NCBI RefSeq assembly: GCF_018618755.1
Contig: NZ_JACSMR010000003.1
Coordinates: 62,001-126,000, forward strand
Reading direction: 5' to 3'
Source of the DNA: Exiguobacterium sp. s193
GTDB taxonomy: Bacteria > Bacillota > Bacilli > Exiguobacteriales > Exiguobacteriaceae
Length of the DNA: 64,000 bases
A program made the position numbers and the translations under genes. This document shows positions 25,690 through 34,319 of this stretch, piece after piece. The number at the start of each line of letters is the position of its first letter. Within the stretch, counting starts at the first letter, position 1. The notes beneath the pieces are model-generated. The model saw only the letters and a program-made list of their open reading frames with translations, did not search any database and had not been told where the DNA came from.

Positions 25690-25718
25690 TTGCAGTGAAA
25701 CGCGTTCCATAGTTTAAC
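25690..25718 (+). promoter_or_regulatory. Promoter with LacI-type operator in the spacer
   Basis: TTGCAG (25690-25695), 17-nt spacer, TTTAAC (25713-25718). The spacer holds TGAAACG-CGTTCCA (25696-25709), a near-perfect inverted repeat with the central CG expected of LacI-family operators. The LacI-type gene two positions downstream is in this operon, so autoregulation is likely. Confidence 0.6.
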
Positions 25719-25751
25719 GTCATGTTATACACTATTAAGGAGGTCACCTAC

Positions 25752-26006
25752 ATGTCTCTTCACACACAACTCAAACGCCTATTCAAATGGAACGTCGCTT
25801 TTGAACTCGCAATCGAGCAACTTGATACACCGACCGGCTATTACCTTTGTAAGCATACACTAGTCGAACAATATCCTGATTTGACGGTGAGTGAAAAGAT
25901 GAAGCTTCTCGAAAAAATCACGGAACAAATCGAACGGTCCGACTCGTCTCGCGGACCAATCACGAAACAACATTGGCTTTATCTTGAGCAACAGCTATCT
26001 CATTAA
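25752..26006 (+). CDS. Small hypothetical protein (84 aa)
   Basis: Not recognised. AAGGAGG lies 8 nt before the ATG at 25752. The product is soluble and helical, with a charged C-terminal half (TVSEKMKLLEKITEQIERSD) and no membrane segment. It precedes the LacI-family gene by 18 bp and shares its promoter, so the two are probably co-expressed and autoregulated. Confidence 0.65.
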   Translation: MSLHTQLKRLFKWNVAFELAIEQLDTPTGYYLCKHTLVEQYPDLTVSEKMKLLEKITEQIERSDSSRGPITKQHWLYLEQQLSH

Positions 26007-26024
26007 ACTTAGGAGGGACTTGGG

Positions 26025-26996
26025 ATGACGAACATTCGCGACTTAGCGCACGAAGCAAATGTTTCGGTGACGACCGTCTCACGCGTCCTCAACGATCACC
26101 CTTATGTCGCAAAAGAAAAGCGGCGTGCCGTTAAAGCAGCCATTGAAAAACTCGGTTACATCAGAAATCAAACAGCCGTCCATCTGTCGATTGGTCAAAC
26201 GAAAACGATTGGTGTCATGTTGCCGTTCGTCGACCATCCTTATCATGCTGCGATTCTTCAAGGAATCGCGAAAAGTGCCTTCGAGAAAACGTACCGTTTC
26301 TTGACGTGGCAAACAAACTACGTCGAGGAACATGAACGGACAGTCTTACGTGCGCTAGCACAACGTGAAGTTGATGGGTTAATCATCGTCTCGCATAGCC
26401 TTCCGACCGCTGATATCCTTTCGTACGAACAATACGGCCCAATCGTCTTCTGTGAGCTCCACGAAGCGGTCTCAGCCGTCTACATCAATCATTACTCAGC
26501 ATTCCGTAAAGGGTTGATGGAACTACAGCGACTGGGTCATACGAACATCGGCATTTGCCTCGGACGTTCCGATAGTACAAATAGTCTCGCCCGTAAACAG
26601 GCTTACCATGATTTTGTCGAACAGGCTTCGAACGACTGGGTGTACGAACAGACGTTAACGATTGAAGACGGTGCCCGGGTCGCTGCGCGTTGGCTTAAAC
26701 AAAAACAACGTCCTTCTGCAATTTTGACAGCAAGCGATCATGTCGCAGCCGGTCTCATCCTCGAACTTCGAAAACAAGGATACCGGATACCGGAAGACTT
26801 ATCCGTCATCGGATTCGATGGGAGTGATCTCGCTGAAGTCTTGAGCATGACCACGATTTCAATTCCCTATGACGTGATTGGACAACAAGCCTTTTCGCTC
26901 GTGACACGGCAAGATGCCGCGACGGTTAGACAAATTGAAATTCCGTCTACGCTCATAAGTGGATTGACCGCCCAAAACGTCCATCCTGTCCATTAA
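26025..26996 (+). CDS. LacI-family transcriptional regulator (DegA-like)
   Basis: A 323-residue repressor. Residues 1-55 hold the helix-turn-helix and hinge (TNIRDLAHEANVSVTTVSRV, then YIRNQTAVHLS). The rest is a periplasmic-binding-protein-like effector domain (IGVMLPFVDHPYHA, SVIGFDGSDLAEV). It resembles B. subtilis DegA by eye. No sugar-uptake gene lies beside it, so its targets beyond its own operon are unknown. AGGAGGGA precedes the ATG. Confidence 0.85.
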   Translation: MTNIRDLAHEANVSVTTVSRVLNDHPYVAKEKRRAVKAAIEKLGYIRNQTAVHLSIGQTKTIGVMLPFVDHPYHAAILQGIAKSAFEKTYRFLTWQTNYVEEHERTVLRALAQREVDGLIIVSHSLPTADILSYEQYGPIVFCELHEAVSAVYINHYSAFRKGLMELQRLGHTNIGICLGRSDSTNSLARKQAYHDFVEQASNDWVYEQTLTIEDGARVAARWLKQKQRPSAILTASDHVAAGLILELRKQGYRIPEDLSVIGFDGSDLAEVLSMTTISIPYDVIGQQAFSLVTRQDAATVRQIEIPSTLISGLTAQNVHPVH

Positions 26997-27010
26997 CCGC
27001 TCTCCTCAAT

Positions 27011-27057
27011 AAAACCCGCTCTTGTCTCGCAGATGCGTCAAGAGCGGGTTATTTTTT
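27011..27057. terminator. Rho-independent terminator
   Basis: AACCCGCTCTTG / CAAGAGCGGGTT stem (12 bp) with T6. It ends the LacI operon and lies just before the convergent NlpC/P60 gene end. Confidence 0.85.
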
Positions 27058-27059
27058 GC

Positions 27060-27722
27060 TTATAATGTCCCTGCTGCAACGTAACGTGATCCCCAGTACC
27101 CACCACGGAACGACTCTTTGACGACCCGACCATAATAAGAATTGGCGTTAATCATCGTCGACCCATCAACTGCAATCCCGACGTGTTGAATCCCGCTACC
27201 ATGTGTGAAGAAGACGAGATCTCCGGCAGCTGGTGCCGTCCGTTTCGTCACTGCATATTGTGACGCTGCCGTCCGTGGCAATGATTTACCGAGCGCCCGG
27301 TAGACATAACTTGTAAAACCTGAACAGTCGAAGCTGACAGGACCTGTTGCGCCGAAGACATATGGACGTCCTTTTAATCCTTCTGCGACAGAGACGATCG
27401 TCGCGCCTGTTTTCGAAAGACCAGCTGTTGCTTTTTGACTGTAATTTTTTGTGTACATGGCTGCGATGTAAGCCGTTTTTCCTTTATACCGCAATTGATA
27501 CCAATTGTTCGACGTTTTATTCGTCACGGTTACGGCCTGCCCGAGTTTCAATTGACCGAGTTTCTTTCCGTTCACTGCTGCTTTCGAACGAATGTTTAAC
27601 ACATCGACCGATACGATGACCTTTTTAGAAGTTGCTGCTTTCGTTGCTTGTGGGACAGCGCCCCAACTACTTACGACTAACGTCAGTAATAAAAATAAAC
27701 GAATCCACGTATGTACTTTCAT
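27060..27722 (-). CDS. Secreted NlpC/P60 peptidoglycan endopeptidase with SH3 domain
   Basis: A 220-residue exported protein. A signal peptide covers about residues 1-29 (cleavage near TKAA), then a bacterial SH3 domain (VLNIRSKAAVNGKKLGQL...NWYQLRYKGKTAYIAAMY), then an NlpC/P60 domain with catalytic Cys in FDCSGF and His in IQHVGIAVDG. It should cut peptide crosslinks in the cell wall (gamma-D-glutamyl-diamino acid type, from the family). It is a single gene. Confidence 0.9.
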   Translation of the reverse strand: MKVHTWIRLFLLLTLVVSSWGAVPQATKAATSKKVIVSVDVLNIRSKAAVNGKKLGQLKLGQAVTVTNKTSNNWYQLRYKGKTAYIAAMYTKNYSQKATAGLSKTGATIVSVAEGLKGRPYVFGATGPVSFDCSGFTSYVYRALGKSLPRTAASQYAVTKRTAPAAGDLVFFTHGSGIQHVGIAVDGSTMINANSYYGRVVKESFRGGYWGSRYVAAGTL

Positions 27723-27871
27723 TTTTGACTAATCTCCCTTTAAGTAAGTTTTACGGTTATGTAAGGCAATTTAAATTGTCAGATAATTTCTGTTTTTATC
27801 CTATCATTTTGCTTAAGCCGCTCGTGTTACAGTTTCTTAACAGGAAAAACCGTGCGTAATACTTTTGTAAC

Positions 27872-27930
27872 AAAACAAAAAGACAGGTCATAAAATGGCG
27901 ATTTACCGCCATTCTATGTTTCCTGTCCAT
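27872..27930 (-). terminator. Terminator after the RND pump gene
   Basis: On the minus strand ATGGACAGG...GAATGGCG / CGCCATT...ACCTGTC form a two-part stem followed by a T run. Confidence 0.7.
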
Positions 27931-27953
27931 TAAACGCGTTTAGTGAAAATTAA

Positions 27954-30900
27954 TTAATCGATTGACTTCTTTTTACGAAAACGTGCTAAGAATTCATAGA
28001 CAATCGGGACGATCAGTAGTGTCAGTAACGTTGAGCTCGTTAATCCACCGATGACCGTGACTCCGAGTCCTTTTGAAATCAATGCGCCACCTTCTAAACC
28101 GAGCGCGAGTGGTGACAAGGCACCAATCGTCGCAAGTGCCGTCATCAAGATTGGACGAAGGCGTGTCCCGGCTGCATCGAGCAAGGCTTCACGTGTCGCC
28201 AGACCTTCATTCTCTTTATGAATGACACGGTCAATCAAGACGATTGCATTCGTGACGACAATCCCAATCAACATCAAGGCTCCGATTAGTGAAGAGACCG
28301 AAATCGTTTCACCCGTGATTAACAATGCGAGTAAGCCACCGATGATCGCGAACGGAAGTGAGAACAAGATGACGAGCGGCGTCAATGCACCACCGAATGT
28401 CACAACAAGGACGAGGTAGACGATCGCAACGGCTGCTGCCATCGCAAGACCAAGCTGTGTGAACGATTCTTGGATTTGCTCTGTCACACCACCGACTTCA
28501 TAAGAAACACCTGTCGGCAGATCAATCTTCTTGACGGCATCGTCAATTGCTTGTGATGCTTCTGTCGCTTTGTCTGTTTTCAGTTCTGCCGTCACCGTTG
28601 TGACGAGTTTCCCGTCTCGTTCATTTAACGAGTCCGGTGTCGTTCCTTTTTTGACGGAAACGAAATCCGATAACTTTTTAACCCCGAGCGGCGTCACGAC
28701 ATCCGCACGTTCTAAATCTTTAATCGAATCGTACGTCGTTTGTTCGTTTGGTACGATGACATCTAATTCTTTCCCATCTACTTTTATAGTAGAAAGTGGT
28801 TTTTCGACCCCTTGGATGTTAGCAATTCCTTGCGCGAGTTGGGCTGTTGAAACACCGAACTCAGCAGCTTTTTGTTGGTCGACTTCAAACGTGTACTGCG
28901 TGTAGGAATCTTTTAAGTCGGTCGTCACTTTACGAACGTATTTTGACTCCCCTTCGATTGCTTTGACGAACTTTGGTGTCATCGTCTCTAAGTCTTCAAT
29001 CGAGTTCGCAAAGACTGAATACGAAACACCTGATGAACCGGCACCACCACTGAAGTCTTGTTCTTTCCATTCTCCAGTCGGGATTTCTGCGTTCAACTCT
29101 TTGATTGCCTGTTGCTTCACGTCTGCGAAGTCCTCGGTATCCGGATCATACTGGGCGATGAAGACTGCTTGTTTCGTATTTCCAGGGTTCAGTGGATTTT
29201 CGCCTCCGACCGTGAACTGGAGGTTATCAATATTTTTTTGTTTATCAAAATAGCCTTCTGCCTGATCTGCCGCTTTGAGTGAATCATCAAGTGTCTGACC
29301 CGGTTTCGGGTTATACGTCACATAAAACGTTTTTTCCCCCTCTTGATTCAAGAAATTGACACCAATCGTCGGGACGAGGGCAAAACTTCCGACGAGCATC
29401 AAGACCGCGAGACCAAACACAACCAGCTTATGGTTCAAAGACCAGTTCAATACGCCACGGTACCAGTTCGCTAACTTCCCACCGTCTTCTTTTTCCGGTT
29501 TCGGTGCTTTGCCACGTTTGAAGAGTGAGTCAGCAAACATTGGTACGACGGTTACGGCAACAATCAGCGATGCAAATAAGGCAAAGACAACTGTCAGAGC
29601 GAACGGGAGGAACAATTCGCCGACAAATCCTGTTACGAAACCAAGTGGTAAGAAAACAGCAATCGTCACGATTGTTGATGAGGCGACGGGAATGAACACT
29701 TCATGTGTCGCATCGATGATTAAAGCTTTCCCTTTAAGCTGTTCGCCCGGATCCGTTAAGCGACGATAAATATTTTCAATGACGACGATTGAATCATCGA
29801 CGACACGACCGATTGCGACCGTCATCGCCCCGAGCGTCATGATGTTCAACGAGATATCCATCTGTTTCAAGACGAGAATCGCCATCAGTAACGACAACGG
29901 AATCGAAATGACTGCGATGATTGTCGATTTAAAGTTCCGTAAGAACAAAAGGATGATGATGATCGCAAATAATGCACCAATCAAGGCTTTACTGATCATT
30001 GTCGAGACGGAATCCTCAATCGGTTTTCCTTGGTCGAGCGTGACCGAAGCGTTGACCGACCCGTTCTCTTTTTCAAAGTCTTTAATCGTTTCTTTAACAG
30101 CATTGACGACATCGACAGTATTTGCGTCTTGTGATTTCGTCACCTGAATCCCGATCGAACGTTCCCCGTTCGAACGTGAAATCGATTCTTCAATTCCTTT
30201 ATCCTCTACTTTCGCGAGTTCAGACAATTTGACCGTCGGGACTTGCGCCGGCGCTGCAATTGCTGCCGTTGGTGCTTGCGCCTCTGCCCCCGGAGTCGAT
30301 GGTGTTCCGTTTGTTGCAGGTGCAGCAGGTGTATCTTGACCGCTTGTCCCTGTTTGTTGCGGTGTGTAAGGGAAGCGGAGATTTTTTAATTCCGTGACCG
30401 TCGTAGCTTTTCCATCGAGCACGACTGCCTGCTCTTTGTCACCAAGCTCATATAAGCCGAGTGCCAAACGCGAATCATTGGCTCGAATCAACTGTTTGAC
30501 ATTATCTTCTGTCAATCCATATTGTTGCAGTTTTTTATCATCGAAGCGAATTTCGATACGGCGAATTTCCTGACCGGCGACTTGAACGGTTTGTGCACCT
30601 TCGATTCCTTCAAGTTTCGGTTGCAACTCTGTTTCGACAAGCTTCGTCAACTCCGAGAGTGAACGTTTGTCATCCGATACAGCAAAACCGATGACCGGGA
30701 ATGCATCAAATGAAATCCGTGAGACATTTGGTTCTTGAGCACCTTCTGGTAATTCAACATTCGCCAATGCTTCTTTGACTTTTTGTTCTGCTTCATCCAT
30801 ATCTGTACTGAAGCTGTAGTCAATTTGGAGATTCGAGGCATTTTGGAAAGAAGTCGATCGAACGGTTTCGACACCACTTAAATTTTCGACCTTACTTTCG

Positions 30901-31103
30901 AGTTCTCGACTGACTTCATCAAGGACTTGTTCCGGTGTCGCCCCTGGATAAATCGTCGTTACGGAAACAGTTGGTGTTGTGATATCGGGCAGCGTTTCGA
31001 GTTTCATCGTCGTTCCGGCATAAATCCCGGCAACGGTGATGATGATCGTCAGCAACCAAAGAGCAAATTTATTATTTACTGAAAATTGAATGATGCGCTT
31101 CAT
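27954..31103 (-). CDS. swrC: RND-family efflux transporter, SwrC/AcrB-like
   Basis: The 1049-residue protein has the RND layout of two halves, each one helix, a large external loop and a six-helix bundle. The proton-relay Asp pair is in GRVVDDSIVVIEN. B. subtilis SwrC (YerP) exports surfactin and other amphiphiles; the same general role is inferred. Odd feature: residues about 255-300 are an Ala/Pro/Thr-rich low-complexity insertion in the first external loop. The gene follows a TetR-type regulator by 38 bp and shares its promoter. Confidence 0.85.
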   Translation of the reverse strand: MKRIIQFSVNNKFALWLLTIIITVAGIYAGTTMKLETLPDITTPTVSVTTIYPGATPEQVLDEVSRELESKVENLSGVETVRSTSFQNASNLQIDYSFSTDMDEAEQKVKEALANVELPEGAQEPNVSRISFDAFPVIGFAVSDDKRSLSELTKLVETELQPKLEGIEGAQTVQVAGQEIRRIEIRFDDKKLQQYGLTEDNVKQLIRANDSRLALGLYELGDKEQAVVLDGKATTVTELKNLRFPYTPQQTGTSGQDTPAAPATNGTPSTPGAEAQAPTAAIAAPAQVPTVKLSELAKVEDKGIEESISRSNGERSIGIQVTKSQDANTVDVVNAVKETIKDFEKENGSVNASVTLDQGKPIEDSVSTMISKALIGALFAIIIILLFLRNFKSTIIAVISIPLSLLMAILVLKQMDISLNIMTLGAMTVAIGRVVDDSIVVIENIYRRLTDPGEQLKGKALIIDATHEVFIPVASSTIVTIAVFLPLGFVTGFVGELFLPFALTVVFALFASLIVAVTVVPMFADSLFKRGKAPKPEKEDGGKLANWYRGVLNWSLNHKLVVFGLAVLMLVGSFALVPTIGVNFLNQEGEKTFYVTYNPKPGQTLDDSLKAADQAEGYFDKQKNIDNLQFTVGGENPLNPGNTKQAVFIAQYDPDTEDFADVKQQAIKELNAEIPTGEWKEQDFSGGAGSSGVSYSVFANSIEDLETMTPKFVKAIEGESKYVRKVTTDLKDSYTQYTFEVDQQKAAEFGVSTAQLAQGIANIQGVEKPLSTIKVDGKELDVIVPNEQTTYDSIKDLERADVVTPLGVKKLSDFVSVKKGTTPDSLNERDGKLVTTVTAELKTDKATEASQAIDDAVKKIDLPTGVSYEVGGVTEQIQESFTQLGLAMAAAVAIVYLVLVVTFGGALTPLVILFSLPFAIIGGLLALLITGETISVSSLIGALMLIGIVVTNAIVLIDRVIHKENEGLATREALLDAAGTRLRPILMTALATIGALSPLALGLEGGALISKGLGVTVIGGLTSSTLLTLLIVPIVYEFLARFRKKKSID

Positions 31104-31141
31104 GGTAATTCTTCGCCTTCTCTCTTTATGTTATTTCGTTT

Positions 31142-31705
31142 TCACTTTTTGTCTGAAGCTAAATCGATTTCACGTGCCCGCTTCAACAAACGTTCAACCA
31201 GTTCTTTCCGCTCTGCTTTTGACGGCTGAGCGAACTTAAAGTGTTCCGACATTTTCAAACCGTCTAATACGAATCGGATCATCATCGTTTCAACCGGATC
31301 CGCACTGTCCATCAATTGACGAAAGAATTGGTTTACTTGTTTTTTCCGCTCTTCGACGAATTCTTCATTTTCTTTCAAAAATGATAATAAAAATAAGACA
31401 GTATCGATATCCAAGTGGAATTCTTCATCATGATTCGCTTGCAGCGTGACGAATGCTTCCATCTCACCAAGCCCCGCTTCACGATACACTTGATACTGCT
31501 TAAACTGTCGCGCTTCCTGTTCCTCGATCACACCCATCAACAATTCTTCTTTCGAAGCAAAGTGATACAATAGTCCACCTTTAGAGACATTCGCTTGTTT
31601 CGCCACTTCTTCTAAGGTCAACTGCGGGAATCCTCGTGTCAGCATGATTTGGACCGTTGCATCAATGATGCGACGTCTCGTTTCTAGAGCTTTTGCACTG
31701 GTCAT
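31142..31705 (-). CDS. TetR-family regulator of the RND pump
   Basis: A 187-residue repressor. The N-terminal helix-turn-helix reads TLEEVAKQANVSKGGLLYHFASKEELL; the rest is a helical ligand domain. It is first gene of the operon with the RND pump, and a TetR-type palindrome overlaps its promoter, so it most likely represses itself and the pump until a toxic ligand binds. GGGAGG precedes the ATG. Confidence 0.85.
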   Translation of the reverse strand: MTSAKALETRRRIIDATVQIMLTRGFPQLTLEEVAKQANVSKGGLLYHFASKEELLMGVIEEQEARQFKQYQVYREAGLGEMEAFVTLQANHDEEFHLDIDTVLFLLSFLKENEEFVEERKKQVNQFFRQLMDSADPVETMMIRFVLDGLKMSEHFKFAQPSKAERKELVERLLKRAREIDLASDKK

Positions 31706-31724
31706 TCCGTACCTCCCTTCTTTT

Positions 31725-31743
31725 ACTATACCGTCCAGACGGT
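31725..31743 (-). promoter_or_regulatory. TetR-type operator overlapping the pump operon promoter
   Basis: ACCGTC-CA-GACGGT (31730-31743) is a 6-2-6 inverted repeat abutting TATAGT (complement of 31725-31730), a likely -10 box. Binding there would block transcription of the tetR-RND operon. Confidence 0.65.
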
Positions 31744-31793
31744 TTCTTTCTTCACTATACGAATGATTTAATCACAATGCAACTGTGCGTGTA

Positions 31794-31809
31794 TGTTTCA
31801 CGTGAAACG
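31794..31809. promoter_or_regulatory. parS: parS chromosome-partition site (ParB/Spo0J binding)
   Basis: TGTTTCACGTGAAACG matches the Bacilli parS consensus TGTTNCACGTGAAACA at every position except the last base. It lies in the intergenic gap between tetR and the end of proC, next to the proC terminator. Such sites load ParB and are concentrated around the replication origin. Confidence 0.8.
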
Positions 31810-31820
31810 TTTTCAATCCT

Positions 31821-31866
31821 CACAAAAAAAAGACACATTCTCGTCTAATTCATGACGGAATGTGCC
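31821..31866 (-). terminator. Terminator after proC
   Basis: On the minus strand GCACATTC...GTC / GAC...GAATGTGT stem followed by T8. Confidence 0.8.
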
Positions 31867-31880
31867 TAACGTCGTTCAGT

Positions 31881-32645
31881 TCATGCTTCGCGTGCACTCT
31901 CGCTTAAGGCTGCTCGCATTATTTTGTCTAATTCATGCGTACGTAACACTTGAACCCCACGAGCAGTCGGGCCACCCTCTGCCGCGACATCATCAATCAA
32001 TGCCTCAGTCGGGCGGTCGTCCTGCAGCAAAAGTTCGGCCGACCCTTTCATCGCCTGTGCGATGATTCGCCGGGCTTGTTGTGCTTCAAAACCTGCTTCC
32101 GCAAGAACCGGTGTCATCGCACCGACAATTTCATAGAAGAAAGCCGGACTGCACCCGGCAGCAGCCATTAAAAACGGCATGGTCGCTTCATCTGTTTCAG
32201 CTACTTCACCGACACGCTGAAAGAGTGCTTTCGCTTCTTCTTTTTGCCCTGTCGACACGTGTTGACCGAACCAAAGTCCCGTCATCCCTGTTCGGAACGC
32301 GACCGGTGTATTCGGCATCGCACAAATCGCGCCACAACCGGATAGATTCTCAATCTCGTCCGGTGTGATGTGTGCCGCAACGGAGATGATGATCTGCTTC
32401 GTCCACGTCTGGCTCTTTACATAAGGTAAAACACCATCCGGTTGCATCGCTAAGATGACGATATCAAAAGATTCTACGTTTTCGTCTTCGATGATTTGAA
32501 CGCCATATCGTTCAGCGAGTTCTGACAATCGACCGCGATCTGCCCGATTCGTCATCGTGATTGTTTGAGGTATGATCCCTGAAGCAATCCACCCTTTCAC
32601 TAACGATTCACTCATTGATCCTGCCCCTACCATTAAGATCGTCAT
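31881..32645 (-). CDS. proC: Pyrroline-5-carboxylate reductase
   Basis: The 254-residue enzyme reduces 1-pyrroline-5-carboxylate to proline with NAD(P)H, the last step of proline synthesis. The N-terminal MTILMVGAGSMSESLVKGW binds the nucleotide, AMPNTPVAFRTGMTGL is the conserved central motif, and DDVAAEGGPTARGVQVL the substrate-binding C-terminal helix pair. The ATG at 32645 is chosen because GAGGAGG lies 6-7 nt upstream. ComER-type paralogues share these motifs and cannot be excluded fully. Confidence 0.85.
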   Translation of the reverse strand: MTILMVGAGSMSESLVKGWIASGIIPQTITMTNRADRGRLSELAERYGVQIIEDENVESFDIVILAMQPDGVLPYVKSQTWTKQIIISVAAHITPDEIENLSGCGAICAMPNTPVAFRTGMTGLWFGQHVSTGQKEEAKALFQRVGEVAETDEATMPFLMAAAGCSPAFFYEIVGAMTPVLAEAGFEAQQARRIIAQAMKGSAELLLQDDRPTEALIDDVAAEGGPTARGVQVLRTHELDKIMRAALSESAREA

Positions 32646-32662
32646 ATCGTTCCTCCTCAAAC

Positions 32663-32692
32663 AAAAAAGGACCTGTTGCGTCAGGTCCTTTT
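32663..32692. terminator. Hairpin terminator between CBS-ACT gene and proC
   Basis: AAAGGACCTG / CAGGTCCTTT stem with A and T flanks; effective in both directions. Confidence 0.75.
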
Positions 32693-32709
32693 CGTATTTT
32701 CCTCTTTAA

Positions 32710-33348
32710 TTATACACGAACTTTCAAGTCTTCGACAGCAACGACACGAAGGCCTTTTTCATCCAGTTTTTTGACGATTTTCTTTTTCGTCTTCTCATCA
32801 CAATCAATCGGGAGTGTGATCAAGACACGACGCATGACGCTACTTTTCGCATCCAGTGTCATCATACTCGCAACTGTCGAATATTTATTGACGATTTTTG
32901 AAATTTTCTCAAGCGCACCTTTTTGTTCACTGAGTGCGACTGTCAACACGTAACTACCTGAATCACGATTCCATGCTTCTTCGAGCATGCCAAGCATTTT
33001 TCCGTGCGGTAAGATCCCGAAAAACTGACCATCATCGTTCAAGACCGCAATGTACGGTAGTTCTTTAATCGAGAAGAAGACTTCAAAGAAGTTACTTCCC
33101 GTATAGATGAACTTTGATGTGTTTTTGATGAGCGTCATCACATTATCATCAAGGCTTCCACCGTTCATACCGTGACGATAAATGTGCATTTTATAGATAT
33201 TCCCTTTAAACTCCCGACCTGCTTGGTCGAGTACAGGAACACAACGGTAGCCTGTTTCTTCTAACGTCTCCAGTGCTTCGCGTAGCGTCGCGGTCTCTGA
33301 AATTTTGATACATTGGTGTTTTGGTATACATAAGCTTTGAACGAGCAT
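32710..33348 (-). CDS. CBS-pair plus ACT-like protein, CbpA-like (possible c-di-AMP binder)
   Basis: The 212-residue soluble protein contains two CBS motifs (about residues 8-65 and 80-125), then an ACT-like domain (YVLTVALSEQKGALEKISKIVNK to RVVAVEDLKVRV). Listeria CbpA has this CBS-ACT layout and binds cyclic di-AMP, which makes a link to K+ and osmotic control plausible. No ligand-binding residue was verified. It is a single gene divergent from the phosphate-uptake operon; AGGAGG precedes the ATG. Confidence 0.7.
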   Translation of the reverse strand: MLVQSLCIPKHQCIKISETATLREALETLEETGYRCVPVLDQAGREFKGNIYKMHIYRHGMNGGSLDDNVMTLIKNTSKFIYTGSNFFEVFFSIKELPYIAVLNDDGQFFGILPHGKMLGMLEEAWNRDSGSYVLTVALSEQKGALEKISKIVNKYSTVASMMTLDAKSSVMRRVLITLPIDCDEKTKKKIVKKLDEKGLRVVAVEDLKVRV

Positions 33349-33685
33349 ACAAAACGTCCTCCTCTATTCACTTTGTGTTCTGAATCAATTGTGCTTTTCC
33401 CTCTTTAACATATTCTGTTTAACGAGGGTTTTTCCTGCTTTCTTCTATTCCCTACTATCAGCATAACAAAAACACAGCACAAACCACTTGAATAGGTTAA
33501 AAATAAACTCTAATTCTGTATATCCAAGTTATTTATTAAGTTATCAAGACTTATTCAATTAAGAATTATTAAGATTTCGTAAACACGGTACATAGTTGTA
33601 TTCTTTTACAATAACGTCTGATACAATCGAACTCGTGAAGTTACTTCACTATTCTATTCTTGTTCTTAATATGGAGGCAGAAGAA
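33349..33685. other. AT-rich divergent promoter region upstream of phosphate uptake genes
   Basis: No gene is seen. Hexamers TTATTA, TCAAGA, TCAATT, TTATTA and TCGTAA start at 33533, 33544, 33555, 33566 and 33577, exactly 11 bp apart, the spacing of PhoP-box repeats. They deviate from the TTAACA-type consensus, so a PhoP site is only possible. A TACAAT (33621-33626) may be the -10 box of the downstream operon. Confidence 0.4.
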
Positions 33686-34303
33686 ATGTTTAGTAAAAAA
33701 CAAGATCCATTCGCAGTGAAATTATCCGAGATCGCCGGACACTTGCAACAGACGTCACAGTTTTTCGTTGATTTTAAAATCAATGGTATCGCGGACGTTA
33801 AAGAATTCGCGCATAAAGTCAAAGACTTTGAAACCGCTGGTGACGATTTGATGCATCAACTGATCATCGACTTGAACAATGCGTTCATCACACCGATCGA
33901 TCGCGAAGACTTGCTTGCACTCGCGAACTCACTTGATGATGTACTCGATGGGTTTGAAGAATGTTCCGCTATTTTTGAGATTTATAACATCGTCCGTGCC
34001 GACGAACATATGATTAAATTCGTCGACGAGATTCATATTGCGGTCAACGAACTCGCTTTAGCGATGGACCTTCTTGTTGCACGTAAGCTTCAACCGATGC
34101 GTGAACATGTCATCAAGGTAAAAGAACAAGAAACCATTTGTGATGACTTACGTCGTAAATCAATCAAAGCATTGTTCGCGACTGAAACAGATCCGATTAA
34201 AATCATTCAATATAAAGAAATCTATGAATCGCTCGAATCAATCGCCGATTACTGCCAAGATGCAGCGAACGTCATTGAAACGATCATCATGAAAAACGCA
34301 TAA
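33686..34303 (+). CDS. DUF47 family protein, Pit accessory (PhoU-like)
   Basis: The 205-residue all-helical protein of the DUF47/PhoU-like family (KVKDFETAGDDLMHQL, DREDLLALANSLDDVLD, ESIADYCQDAANVIE) usually pairs with Pit phosphate carriers and is thought to control them. ATG 33686 follows GGAGG at 8 nt. The pit gene starts 16 bp downstream, so the two form an operon. Confidence 0.9.
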   Translation: MFSKKQDPFAVKLSEIAGHLQQTSQFFVDFKINGIADVKEFAHKVKDFETAGDDLMHQLIIDLNNAFITPIDREDLLALANSLDDVLDGFEECSAIFEIYNIVRADEHMIKFVDEIHIAVNELALAMDLLVARKLQPMREHVIKVKEQETICDDLRRKSIKALFATETDPIKIIQYKEIYESLESIADYCQDAANVIETIIMKNA

Positions 34304-34319
34304 GTGAGGAGCTAACGAG

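Noticed and set aside
25696-25709. cre site before the LacI operon
   Set aside because: TGAAACGCGTTCCA is one base short of the cre spacing; a specific LacI-type operator fits better.
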